Of a stretch of 64,000 bases of DNA, positions 1 through 8,712 are shown in pieces. Each line of letters begins with the position of its first letter. Within the stretch, counting starts at the first letter, position 1. A model generated the notes under the pieces. The model made no database searches. It had not been told where the DNA came from and saw nothing but the letters and a program-made list of their open reading frames with translations. The DNA comes from Sympetrum striolatum (lineage: Eukaryota > Arthropoda > Insecta > Odonata > Libellulidae), in the NCBI GenBank assembly GCA_947579665.1, contig OX388348.1, forward strand, positions 4,650,001-4,714,000, read 5' to 3'. Both the position numbers and the translations under genes were made by a program.

Positions 1-492
1 TAATGGTCTCTTTTCTAACCTTTCAGGAATGGGGTGCTTATAAAAACATTATTGATAAAGGTCTACTGGTTTACCTACCTTAAAATCTCCACCTGAACCT
101 ACCTGTGGAAGAGGAAAAAGGTAAAATGCATAGGAAAAGCAGTAAATTCTAAATTGCTTTGGCAACATAGGTCATTCTTACCTATTGAACTTGACTCAAT
201 AACCATCACCTACTACCAAGCTGAAATGTGGTAGAAATTGATGAACCAGATACTACAGGTTAGTTTGGGAAGGTTCGTGCAGGCTCTCCTCTTGAATAAT
301 CTAAGGTAACTCTTTTATCATATAATAGATCCTCATTTCAATATAGGTTTAGCACTATGCATCCAAAATTGTAATTTCCCTGTTTAATTGCTTTGTAATC
401 ATCTAATATAATCTGCTGCTATTACTGGAATTTAAATTAGCATTTATAATTATAATAAATATATATTGTGTTTGCCCTTTTATTCATATAGA

Positions 493-612
493 GAATATGC
501 ACTGAATGTTCCACAAATAATAACAGATGCTCCAGAGTGCTGCAGCTTGGGAGTAAAGTGGAGAATGGTGGAAATGGACCACTATAGTCTACAGTATGGG
601 ACAGTTGCTTAA
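493..612 (+). pseudogene. Exon-like segment D: 39 codons to a stop
   Basis: After a TTCATATAG acceptor-like sequence (AG at 490-491) a frame reads EYALNVPQII, continues with APECCSLGVKW and DHYSLQYGTVA, and ends at TAA 610-612. The diverged edge copy (52267-52386) keeps the frame with no indels and nine residue changes in 39. However, about 14 of 18 base differences change the amino acid, so there is no sign of purifying selection between these copies. Minus-strand frames across the same bases are also open, so strand is uncertain. It could be a captured terminal exon of a host gene; no family is recognised. The downstream stretch to about 740 is unusually well conserved with the edge copy. 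Confidence 0.25.
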
Positions 613-2232
613 GAGAGACACCAAGTTGCGGAGACATTCATTGGAAGAATGTACGAGGCCTCTTGACGGCTCCTGTTTGGGCGAGGGAAGTATAACGGCA
701 GCCACTGAGTGCTTTAAGGGTGGCTGGAGAGTAAGATATTATTACATATATTGTTTTCAAGTCATTGTTTTTAAATGCGTCCCCAAGTTTTCTAATACAA
801 TGCAAGACCTAATTATTTCTTTGATCGAGTTTCAATAGGGTTTTATCATGTCAATTTATGTTTTTAATCGGTTATGATAAGTTAATTGGGTTTCAAGTAT
901 GATACACTGGATTTAGATGGTATGATAGGAAAAATCAGGAATTTTTTCCATATGCTCTTGCTCCAGTTTGCCTCTGTTGAATTGTTGTGGTTTTCCGTTC
1001 GTTCTGTTGAAGTACTGTTAAATCCTCTCCTTTCAAAATATCTCTGCTCCGGCTTTTCCTTTCAAATTGCTCTATGCTAGATTTGGGGATACATGATCAT
1101 AATATTCTGTGGAGTTTGTAATTTTTTATATATATTTCATGCCTTATTTGAGTAATAATATATATTTAGATATAATATTGCAATTACAGTCAAAATGTTC
1201 TGTTATACAGGTTGCAATACGACTTCGTCAATTTGCTTGAGTCAGCCAATGTCTGCCATCTTAACAAGCAGATTTTATTAATGTTATAGGAATATTTCCA
1301 AAATGAGATCATGGACTAAGTTTGTGGGATGTATTTCTGGAAATCTGATTTATTTCAATGATCATCCTTATGGTTACTTTACATTTAAGCTGTCTTTTGG
1401 TTTGCCTTGTTGGATTTCTTTTTCTTAAATTCAATGAAATAATGGAAGTGTAAAATGGCATTGGTTTGGTCTGTAATCTAAATTGTTTAGACTCTTTGAA
1501 TAGCGGTAGAAGATTTTACACTTTTGTTATTGCTAACGTATAATATACAATGTATTTTAGGGTCCATTCCTTCATACTATTTGGATTTTTACCTTCTCCA
1601 TATTCATAGTACATAGAAAGTATTGTTTTCATGAAAAAATTTGACTTCGAGATTTCAACGGAAATACATGTTTTGGGGTCCCTAGAATAAGTTCTGACCA
1701 TTTTTGGAAAGAAGTTTGCGTGTATGTGTGTGTGTGTGCTTGTGGGCACTCTAACGTGATAACTATTACCCCTATTAGTATCAAACTTCACATATATACT
1801 CTGGTGTGCTGACAGAGTTGATTATTTTTTTGAGCAAATGGTTTAACCGGAAGTTGAGCTTTTTTTATTCTTGGAAGCAAATGTCCGTTTTTGTGAAATT
1901 TCTCAAAAAATAATATATTTAGGTATATACGATTGTTTGTAAAAGTTTTAGAACATGTAATTTTCTATAACTGCTGTATTGATCATATTTTTTATCGCTG
2001 ATTGCTAAGGAGTTATTCCGGAAACACTGATAACCCGGAAGTAGCTGATTATGTACTTTGTGGGTGCTCTGGGTAAGAGGCAATTTTAATCGTTTTTCAT
2101 CGAACATGTCCCGAAGAACATTTCTTATAATGTTTGTGCGTAAAAGATATTATGAAATAAATTAATCACTTATCTTCCAAGTTTAGTATAATATAGTATT
2201 CGAAAATACTGTTGTAAATTAATATTGACATC

Positions 2233-2424
2233 TTATACATGAAGAAAGTCATGTGCTGGCCACATCAGATTTTTTTGTGATGCATTGGAGCTACTTCTTA
2301 CGTATCCAATAATATTGTTTTGATGAAATGTAGGTGTTTTCCTTGCTCTTGTTTTGATTGCTACTAGTGTTGTTTTTGATAGGGGCAGAATTTCATCACA
2401 TTTGAACAATGGTTTCCTTTTCAT
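2233..2424 (-). other. Conserved 63-codon open frame, first copy per unit (unrecognised)
   Basis: An ATG-to-stop frame of 63 codons starts in a lysine/arginine-rich stretch (MKRKPLFKCDEILPL) and ends ...MWPAHDFLHV. I recognise no domain. The context before the ATG is an acceptable AACC-ATG. Copies in the other units end at 10389, 16082, 21775, 27468, 33160, 38852, 44544 and 50236. Units 4-8 have a threonine-to-isoleucine change. Against the second copy in the same unit it differs at two bases in 192, far fewer than its flanks. Part of the sequence recurs inverted at 61157. This may be constraint, gene conversion, or simply the core of a mobile repeat. No promoter or polyadenylation signal could be tied to it, so a protein product is not claimed. 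Confidence 0.3.
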
Positions 2425-2906
2425 GGTTATGTTTTACCCGTGTATTGGTCTGGATATTTTAATGTTCCAATATAGGTTTTTAAAATTATAAAATACGTAT
2501 AGAATATATGCAATAACAAATATAAATAAATACTTTATGATATCTATTTCGGTATATGATTGTCATATTATAGGTTACCATAAAATACTTGCATATTGTT
2601 ACACAGAAAGTTAATGATTTACAATATTAATTATGTATCTTTACTGAGAAACGGTTGATACTTAAGATGTAATGTGTTCAATTTTTCTGACAAATCCTTA
2701 CTGAAGGGAAATTATGAGACCAAATTTTTAAAATTTACATTAGTAAGTGATTAATATTATTCTTTTTCAGTTGCGTAATTGCTATTTTTTATTGGCAATG
2801 TATCCATTTCCAATAGAACTTCTTAAGGGAATATAATAGGCTCATAGAAATTCATTGAAATATATTATTTGTGTATCCAGTCCTTCGGAGCATAGAGTAT
2901 GCATAG

Positions 2907-3086
2907 CTAGTTTGGTTTGAGTACATTAAATTTTTTACACAAGCTCCACACTGCTTTGAGCACAAGGTTATGGGTCGACGATTTAGTAGTAGTTTTTGCA
3001 CATGCCATTTTGGCAACTTTGCGTGCAAGGGCAAGTGTGGTCTTGTCCGAATGTGCATCATCGTCCACTTCCATGGCCTCATTGAG
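2907..3086 (-). pseudogene. Relic coding frame, first copy (acidic then basic, unrecognised)
   Basis: On the minus strand a 60-codon open stretch contains an ATG at 3074 and reads MEVDDDAHSDKTTLALARKV, then lysine- and threonine-rich sequence, to a TAG at 2907. A stop sits directly upstream (3089-3087), exactly where the second copy has cysteine. The composition is protein-like, but no family is recognised. Differences from the second copy are mostly amino-acid changing, which argues for decay rather than selection. The opposite strand carries competing open frames, so the call is tentative. Confidence 0.2.
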
Positions 3087-3316
3087 TCACTGGTAACACA
3101 GAGTGGTGTATCAAACATGACTTTAGGATGATTACCAATTAAAGTTATATATATATAATGGGCAATTTTAATCGTTTTTCATCGAACATGTGCCGAAAAA
3201 CATTACTTATAATGTTTGTGACATAAAAGATATTATGAAATAAACTAATCACTTATCTTCCAAGTTTAGTTTTAACATAGAATTCAAAAATACTGTTGTA
3301 AATTAATATTGACATC

Positions 3317-3508
3317 TTATACATGAAGAAAGTCATGTGCTGGCCACATCAGATTTTTTTGTGATGCATTGGAGCTACTTCTTACGTATCCAATAATATC
3401 GTTTTGATGAAATGTAGGTGTTTTCCTTGCTCTTGTTTTGATTGCTACTAGTGTTGTTTTTGATAGGGGCAGAATTTCATCGCATTTGAACAATGGTTTC
3501 CTTTTCAT
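3317..3508 (-). other. Conserved 63-codon open frame, second copy per unit (unrecognised)
   Basis: This is the same frame as the first copy, with one amino-acid change (asparagine to aspartate in the HQNxIIGYV segment) and one silent change. Copies elsewhere end at 11473, 17166, 22859, 28551, 34243, 39935, 45627 and 51319, all with the same peptide. It lies in the second half of the internal duplication, so every unit carries two. Confidence 0.3.
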
Positions 3509-4019
3509 GGTTATGTTTTACCCACGTATTGGTGTGGATAATTTAATGTTCCAATATAGATTGTTAAAATTATAAAATACGTATAGAATATATGCAATAA
3601 CAAATATAAATAAATTCTTTATGATATCACTTTCATAATATGTTTGTTTATAGGTTACCATAATATACTTGCATATTGTCACACAGAACTATTAATTTTT
3701 ACAATATTAATTATGTATTTTTACTGAAAATGGGTTGATACATAGGATGTATTGTGTTCTATTTTTCTGAAAAACTATTTCTTAAGGAAAATTATGAGGC
3801 CTAATTTTAAAAATTTACTCTAGTTATTGATTAATATTATTCTTTTTCAGTAGCGTAAGTGCTATTCTTTATTGGCAATATATCCATTTCCAATAGAACT
3901 TCCTATGGGAACATAATAAGTTCATAGAAATTCATTGAAATATATTCTTTGTCTATCCAGTCCTTCGGTGTATAGAGTATGCCTAGCTAGTTTGGTTTGA
4001 GTATATTATATTTTTAACA

Positions 4020-4154
4020 CTAGCTCCGTATTGCTTTGGGCGCATGGTTATGGGTCGACGATTTAGAAGTAGTTTTTCCCCAGGTCATTTTGGGAACTTT
4101 GTGTGCAAGGGCATGTGTGGTCTCGTCCGACTGTGCATCATCGTCCACTGCCAT
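4020..4154 (-). pseudogene. Relic coding frame, second copy
   Basis: This aligns without indels to the first copy's frame and reads MAVDDDAQSDETTHALAHKV before ending at a TAG at 4022-4020. Upstream the frame stays open through LCYQCLNEA, so the ancestral frame was longer than either copy. The plus strand here has a 79-codon ATG frame (4044-4283), but it is not maintained in the first copy or at the array edge, so I treat it as a shadow. Confidence 0.2.
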
Positions 4155-4596
4155 GGCCTCATTGAGGCACTGGTAGCACAAAGTGGTGTATTGAAATTAC
4201 TTTATGATGATTACGAATTAAAGTTATATCTGTTTATCCATGTCCTACCTATTACATTTAGATGTTTATCCAATTATACCTAATTATACATTCACTGACT
4301 TATTCATTCATAGGGGATTAAAATTGTAACCATATTTCATAAGTGTCTAAGACTTGAAATTTTTTCAACGTACTGGCCATAACGTTTAACCACCAAGAAA
4401 AAACGATATTTAGCTTCAATGTCATGTGTTTGATGCTGACTACTATGGAAAAGCAAAGGATATCAGTCACTAATGATCCTTAAGGTAAGAAAATTTCTAT
4501 ATAGTAAATTAACGTGTGATAACTAAACTAAACTAGCTATATGCTAAAACTTAATCGAAAGTTTGAAAATTATAATAAATAATTGAGTGCATTTGA

Positions 4597-4827
4597 AGCT
4601 ATATTCGCCGCAGAGATACAATAACCATAGACGAAATTAGAAAGAGATGGTCAACAAAGGCAAAATACTACTTTGAGCACGCAGATGAAGATCATAAGTC
4701 AGCATTAGTTGAGGTCAACTTAATGTGGGACTAAGCAATGCAGTACCTATGTTCACTGCACCCCAGCAGCTGTGGACAAAAAATTAGAAATCTTTGGATG
4801 TTGTTCGATAGGCACACGGAAAACTGA
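4597..4827 (+). pseudogene. Exon-like segment A with one internal stop
   Basis: A frame open from 4597 reads RRRDTITIDEIRKRW, then KAKYYFEHADEDHKSALVEV, to a TAA at 4732-4734. It then continues in the same frame for 30 more codons to TGA at 4825. Protein-like composition on both sides of the single stop suggests a degraded exon. A CCGCAG acceptor-like sequence lies at its left end. Charged and aromatic residues recall a helical DNA-binding segment, but I cannot name a family. Units 2 and 3 carry substitutions just after the stop. It is absent from the diverged edge copy. Confidence 0.25.
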
Positions 4828-5018
4828 CTACTTCTTAAATATATGAACAGGACCTTATAGGTAATGAATCAAAAGAGGGTTACAAATTTTAGTGTAAATA
4901 TGTTTAAGTCTAGGATACTTTGGAAATATCTAAATAAAATTGGACAAAATTATTCAATTATTTTAAGGCCATAATTAACAACTATTGTTTTATAGGTACC
5001 CATATCGAGAGGTCGTCT

Positions 5019-5440
5019 GGTAACTTCAAAAGAGAGCTACCCTAGCAGAATAAAATTCTCACTATGGAGTGGTGTGATGCCATCCCCAAGTCGAGAGATT
5101 CTGCCCATCGAGTGGGTCTGGGAACCACGGGGTAGCTCTCAAATGTAAGTTACCATTTTCAGAATACAGTTCTCTTCAGGGGAGGTGTAATGCCTCTCCT
5201 GTTTGAGAGGTTCTGCCCATGGAAAGAGGGTCTGCGTACCTCATGGTATCACTCAATAGAAAGCTACCTTTGGCAAAATAATATTCTCATCGACGATCAG
5301 GATTCCGATTGAGATGTTTTGCCCTTCAAGACTTTCTGGTAGCTATCAAAAGAGAGATACCATTTGCAGATACAATTCTCGTCACCGAGAGGCATTTTGC
5401 CTCTCTTGATAGAGAAGTTCTGCCCATTATGGGACTAAAA
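5019..5440 (+). repeat. Degenerate minisatellite, four monomers of about 93-114 bp
   Basis: Four monomers start at 5019, 5131, 5245 and 5338, each opening with GGTAnC followed by AnAGAnAGnTACC. Each holds an ATTCTC or GTTCTC motif, and then a TTCTGCCCAT-like motif with adjacent GAGAGG/CCTCTC elements that can pair. The monomers are well diverged from each other but nearly identical between array units, so they predate unit amplification. Function is unknown. Confidence 0.75.
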
Positions 5441-5504
5441 CTTGAAGATTTTATGTAGAGGGTCTGATCTGACCTCTCATGTTGAAAGAGACGTGTAATA
5501 ATCG

Positions 5505-5590
5505 ATGCGCTTTGAGGAAGGCATCTTATTTGAGATTATCGTTGGATGGAGTGATTGCAATGCATTCCCAATTGGTGATGGCAAAATAAG
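5505..5590 (+). pseudogene. Exon-like segment B: ATG-initiated, ends at a strong splice donor
   Basis: From ATG 5505 the frame reads MRFEEGILFEIIVGWSDCNA and then FPIGDGKI, ending in phase at AAG|GTATGT (GT at 5591), a near-consensus donor. Stops lie just upstream in frame (TAATAA). If joined to segment C across 5591-5718 the frame continues for 23 more codons, giving 51 residues. The same arrangement recurs in every full unit. No family is recognised. It could be a small gene, a fragment of a larger gene, or chance; units are too similar for a selection test. Confidence 0.3.
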
Positions 5591-5718
5591 GTATGTTTTT
5601 CTTAAGATTTTAGAATATACTTTTTAAGTATTGGTATCTGATTATCATTAGAAAATAATAATTTTTATGATTAAAATCTTTTAATCGAATATTAATGGTC
5701 TCTTTTCTAACCTTTCAG
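5591..5718 (+). other. Candidate 128-bp intron between segments B and C
   Basis: It begins GTATGT and ends with a pyrimidine-rich TTTTCTAACCTTTCAG. Both sites match the animal consensus well. The segment between is AT-rich. A TTCTAAC branch-like motif is closer to the AG than is usual. Splicing is inferred, not shown. Confidence 0.35.
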
Positions 5719-5788
5719 GAATGGGGTGCTTATAAAAACATTATTGATAAAGGTCTACTGGTTTACCTACCTTAAAATCTCCACCTGA
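5719..5788 (+). pseudogene. Exon-like segment C
   Basis: It follows the acceptor at 5717-5718. In phase with segment B it reads arginine then NGVLIKTLLIKVYWFTYLK before TGA 5786-5788. A second frame from the same acceptor reads EWGAYKNIIDKGLLVYLP to a stop and is equally protein-like, so the true phase is unsure. Further donor-like sites (AAG|GTAAAA, CAG|GTTAGT, AAG|GTAACT) follow within 300 bp. The equivalent in unit 1 is 27-96. Confidence 0.25.
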
Positions 5789-6440
5789 ACCTACCTGTGG
5801 AAGAGGAAAAAGGTAAAATGCATAGGAAAAGCAGTAAATTCTAAATTGCTTTGGCAACATAGGTCATTCTTACCTATTGAACTTGACTCAATAACCATCA
5901 CCTACTACCAAGCTGAAATGTGGTAGAAATTGATGAACCAGATACTACAGGTTAGTTTGGGAAGGTTCGTGCAGGCTCTCCTCTTGAATAATCTAAGGTA
6001 ACTCTTTTATCATATAATAGATCCTCATTTCAATATAGGTTTAGCACTATGCATCCAAAATTGTAATTTCCCTGTTTAATTGCTTTGTAATCATCTAATA
6101 TAATCTGCTGCTATTACTGGAATTTAAATTAGCATTTATAATTATAATAAATATATATTGTGTTTGCCCTTTTATTCATATAGAGAATATGCACTGAATG
6201 TTCCACAAATAATAACAGATGCTCCAGAGTGCTGCAGCTTGGGAGTAAAGTGGAGAATGGTGGAAATGGACCACTATAGTCTACAGTATGGGACAGTTGC
6301 TTAAGAGAGACACCAAGTTGCGGAGACATTCATTGGAAGAATGTACGAGGCCTCTTGACGGCTCCTGTTTGGGCGAGGGAAGTATAACGGCAGCCACTGA
6401 GTGCTTTAAGGGTGGCTGGAGAGTAAGATATTATTACATA

Positions 6441-7523
6441 CGAGTAAAATGTAGCTTGCATACTGCAAGCAGATCGGCAATACTAATTTCATATCGGCAT
6501 CATATCGGGATGGGCCTCAAAAGAAAAAAAAAGGATTGAAATTTTTCTTAAAATTCGCTGACATTTCATCGTCTGGCATCGAACCCGGATCTTACTGGTG
6601 AACTTACTATGTAGCACAATAGAAGATCACCATCTCTAACTATGTGTGAAAATTCAAGCAGGAATATTGGCTACAACTGCCTCAAAAGACGCTCTAATGT
6701 TCACGAATGTAAATGGCTCTCGGGACTCGAACCAAGGACGATCTTGGAAATTTAAAAAATGTTTCAAAAATTTTTTAATGATCTCAATTTATATGCCAAA
6801 TTTCAAGTTTCTATATTATTGGGAAAGGTTTCAAAATAATTCCTAAAAATCGGATCAACTTCTGATTGCAGAGACACCTGGTGTCGAACCCAGGACACAT
6901 TGATAGCTATTAATTGCATAGTTTGATTTGTTAAGACTGGTTCTTCTATCACGCTAAGTTTGAAGTCGATAGCATGCCGGGAAGTACCTAAAATTTGTTT
7001 CCGTTATCTCCATAAGAAATGCATTGAGAAATGTAAATGGCGCCCTGGGATCGAACCAAGGACCATCAGCGAATTTGTTAAATTTGATTATGAAATATAT
7101 TTATAATCTCCAGCTCCATGCCGAATTTCAAGTTTCCATGCCATCCGGAACGGGTCAAAACAAAATCTTAAAAATCGCCACAATACATTTTAAACGGCCG
7201 ATTTTTGCCTCGACCTAGCATCGAACCCAGGATTTTTTCCGTAAAACTCATTTATGTTTTCGATAGATCATGACCATATATATAGGCTCCTAGATTTTCG
7301 ATTCTCTACCTATCCCGGAAGGATTTTTTAAAAATTCCCAAAAATCAAAGCAATGCATTTAAACGGGAAAAATCGACATTTTGGGGCCCTCTGGAATCGA
7401 ACCCATGACACTGAGGTGCAAAATTGCAATTTTTCTGGCGGTTACACTCTATGGCCAATATGTCGTAAAAATTTCAAGTCAATGACGCTTGTGGTTTGGC
7501 CTGTGAGTTTGTATCCTCTCTAT
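6441..7523. repeat. Monomer block 1: six degenerate repeats of about 165 bp with B-box-like motifs
   Basis: Minus-strand motifs of the form GGTTCGANNCC (Pol III B box / tRNA T-loop) lie at 6575, 6723, 6890, 7047, 7217 and 7393 (left ends), 148-176 bp apart. The fifth ends in T instead of C. Between them recur other shared words, such as AATTTCAAGTTT and CTTAAAAATCG. Each monomer has its own spelling of the two variable bases. No A box or cloverleaf is evident, so these are not tRNA genes. Confidence 0.75.
6454..6470. other. Terminal hairpin of block 1
   Basis: GCTTGCA-TAC-TGCAAGC forms a perfect 7-bp stem with a 3-base loop, 13 bases from the insertion boundary. It is identical in the two other blocks (7585-7601 and 56554-56570). 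Confidence 0.8.
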
Positions 7524-7571
7524 CTATTATATATAGATGCTTCTCCGGATTCATTCATATATATACCTATA
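7524..7571. repeat. Left arm of a 48-bp inverted repeat flanking block 2
   Basis: These 48 bases are the reverse complement of 8665-8712 with one mismatch. The pair encloses block 2. The arm contains GATGCTTCTCCGGATTCATT. Confidence 0.85.
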
Positions 7572-8664
7572 CGAGTAAAATGTAGCTTGCATACTGCAAG
7601 CAGATCGACAACACTAATTTTATATCGGCATCATATCGGGTCGGTCCTTAATAGAAAAAAAAGGATTGAAATATTTCTTCAAATTCGCTGAAATTTCATC
7701 GTCTGGCAATGAACCCGGGTCTCTCTGGTGAACTTACTATGCAGCACAATAGAAGATCACCGATTCTAACTATGTGTGAAAATTCAAGCAGAAATATTTG
7801 GCTACAACTGCCTCAAAAGACGTTTTAATTTTCACGAATGTAAATGGCTCTCTGGATTCGAACCAAGGACGATCTTGGAAATCTAAAACATGTTTCTAAA
7901 AGTTATTTATGATCTCTATCTATATGCCAAATTTCAAGTTTCTATATTGTTGGGAAAGGTTTGAAAATAATTCCTAAAAATCGGATCAATTTCTGAATGC
8001 AGAGACACCTGGTGTCGAAGCCAGGAAATACTGTAAGCTGTGAATGCAAAGTTTGATTTGTAAGGACTGGCTTTTCTATCATGCAAAGTTTGATGTCGAT
8101 AGCATGCCGGGAAGTACCTTAATTTTGTTTCCGTTATCTCCGTAAGAAATGCATTGAGAAGTGCAAATGGCCCTCTGGGATCGAACCAAGGACCATCAGC
8201 GAACATCTAAAATTTGATTATGATATATATTCATGATATCTATCGACGTGCCGAGTTTCAAGTATCCATGTTATCGGGAAAGGATCCAAAAAAAATCTTA
8301 AAAATCTCCGCAATGCATTTTAAACGGCCGATTTTTGCACCGACCTAGCATCGAACCATGGACAAAATTCGAAGATGTCTTTTTGATTTTCGTTGGATAT
8401 GCACGGCTTCTAGCGGTCCCTCGAATTTCAATTCTCTCCTTTTCCAGAAAGGGCCTCAAAAAAATTTTGGAAAATCCCCGCCATGTATTCTTATGGGGAA
8501 AATCGCGACTTTGGGGCCTTCTGGAATCGAACCCATGGCACCGAGGTTCAAAATCACATTTTTTCTGGTGGTTACACGTTATGGCCAATACGTCGTAAAA
8601 ATTTCAAGTCAATCACGCTTGTGGTTTAGGCTGTGAATTAGTATCCTATCTATCTATCTATCTA
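7572..8664. repeat. Monomer block 2: second six-monomer array
   Basis: It aligns along its whole length to block 1 in the same order, beginning CGAGTAAAATGTAGCTTGCA. B-box-like sites lie at 7705, 7854, 8021, 8177, 8347 and 8523. The first and third are mutated (CG to TG, and AACC to AAGCC), the second is a perfect GGTTCGAATCC on the minus strand, and the fifth again ends in T. The block ends in a TATC microsatellite (about 8647-8664). Several overlapping open frames of 87-96 codons on both strands here are shadows of the repeat. Confidence 0.75.
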
Positions 8665-8712
8665 TATAGGTATATACATGAATGAATCCGGAGAAGCATC
8701 TATATATAATAG
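8665..8712. repeat. Right arm of the 48-bp inverted repeat
   Basis: This is the reverse complement of 7524-7571 (47 of 48 match). It forms the right end of the whole insertion. Confidence 0.85.

Larger units (their letters stand above)
2081..4248 (+). repeat. Internal tandem duplication of about 1.08 kb within each unit
   Basis: Positions about 2081-3164 and 3165-4248 of unit 1 are diverged copies of one another. Landmarks repeat at 1,080-1,084 bp: the 63-codon minus frame (2233 and 3317), a TTTTTCAG-containing stretch (about 2765 and 3845), and the TAGCTAGTTTGGTTTGAGTA block (about 2904 and 3985). Most of the pair differs at many sites and has small indels, so this duplication is older than the unit amplification. 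The part around the 63-codon frame is strikingly better conserved. The same pair is present in every unit. Confidence 0.9.
1..5692 (+). repeat. Array unit 1 (reference unit)
   Basis: This unit is used as the coordinate reference: unit position equals window position. Layout: 27-96 exon-like segment C; 493-612 exon-like segment D; 613-2080 no supported gene, with a short TG tract at 1725-1738; 2081-4248 internal tandem duplication; 4597-4827 exon-like segment A with one internal stop; 5019-5440 minisatellite; 5505-5590 exon-like segment B. It shares with unit 2 a three-T run near position 676 where later units have four Ts. Confidence 0.95.

Noticed and set aside
437..637. 66-codon minus frame repeated in every unit
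   Set aside because: It overlaps exon-like segment D on the other strand; its C-terminal half is AT-rich low-complexity sequence and the edge copy does not keep it.
886..1080. 64-codon plus frame, kept open in the edge copy at 52661-52855
   Set aside because: It has no ATG (it would start at TTG), and a minus frame over the same bases is equally protein-like. Openness in two copies is suggestive but not enough.
1516..2107. 91- and 62-codon minus frames in each unit
   Set aside because: Composition follows the AT-rich and TG-repeat sequence; no splice or domain signal and no diverged copy to test them.
4044..4283. 79-codon plus ATG frame
   Set aside because: The paralogous half of the internal duplication and the array edge do not keep it open, and it runs into AT-rich sequence.
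6575..8533. tRNA genes suggested by T-loop-like motifs
   Set aside because: There is no acceptor stem, D arm or anticodon arm around any of the motifs; they are repeat monomers.
8298..8636. Overlapping 87-96-codon frames on both strands in the insertion
   Set aside because: They are not open in the equivalent parts of the other two blocks; they are products of the repeat.
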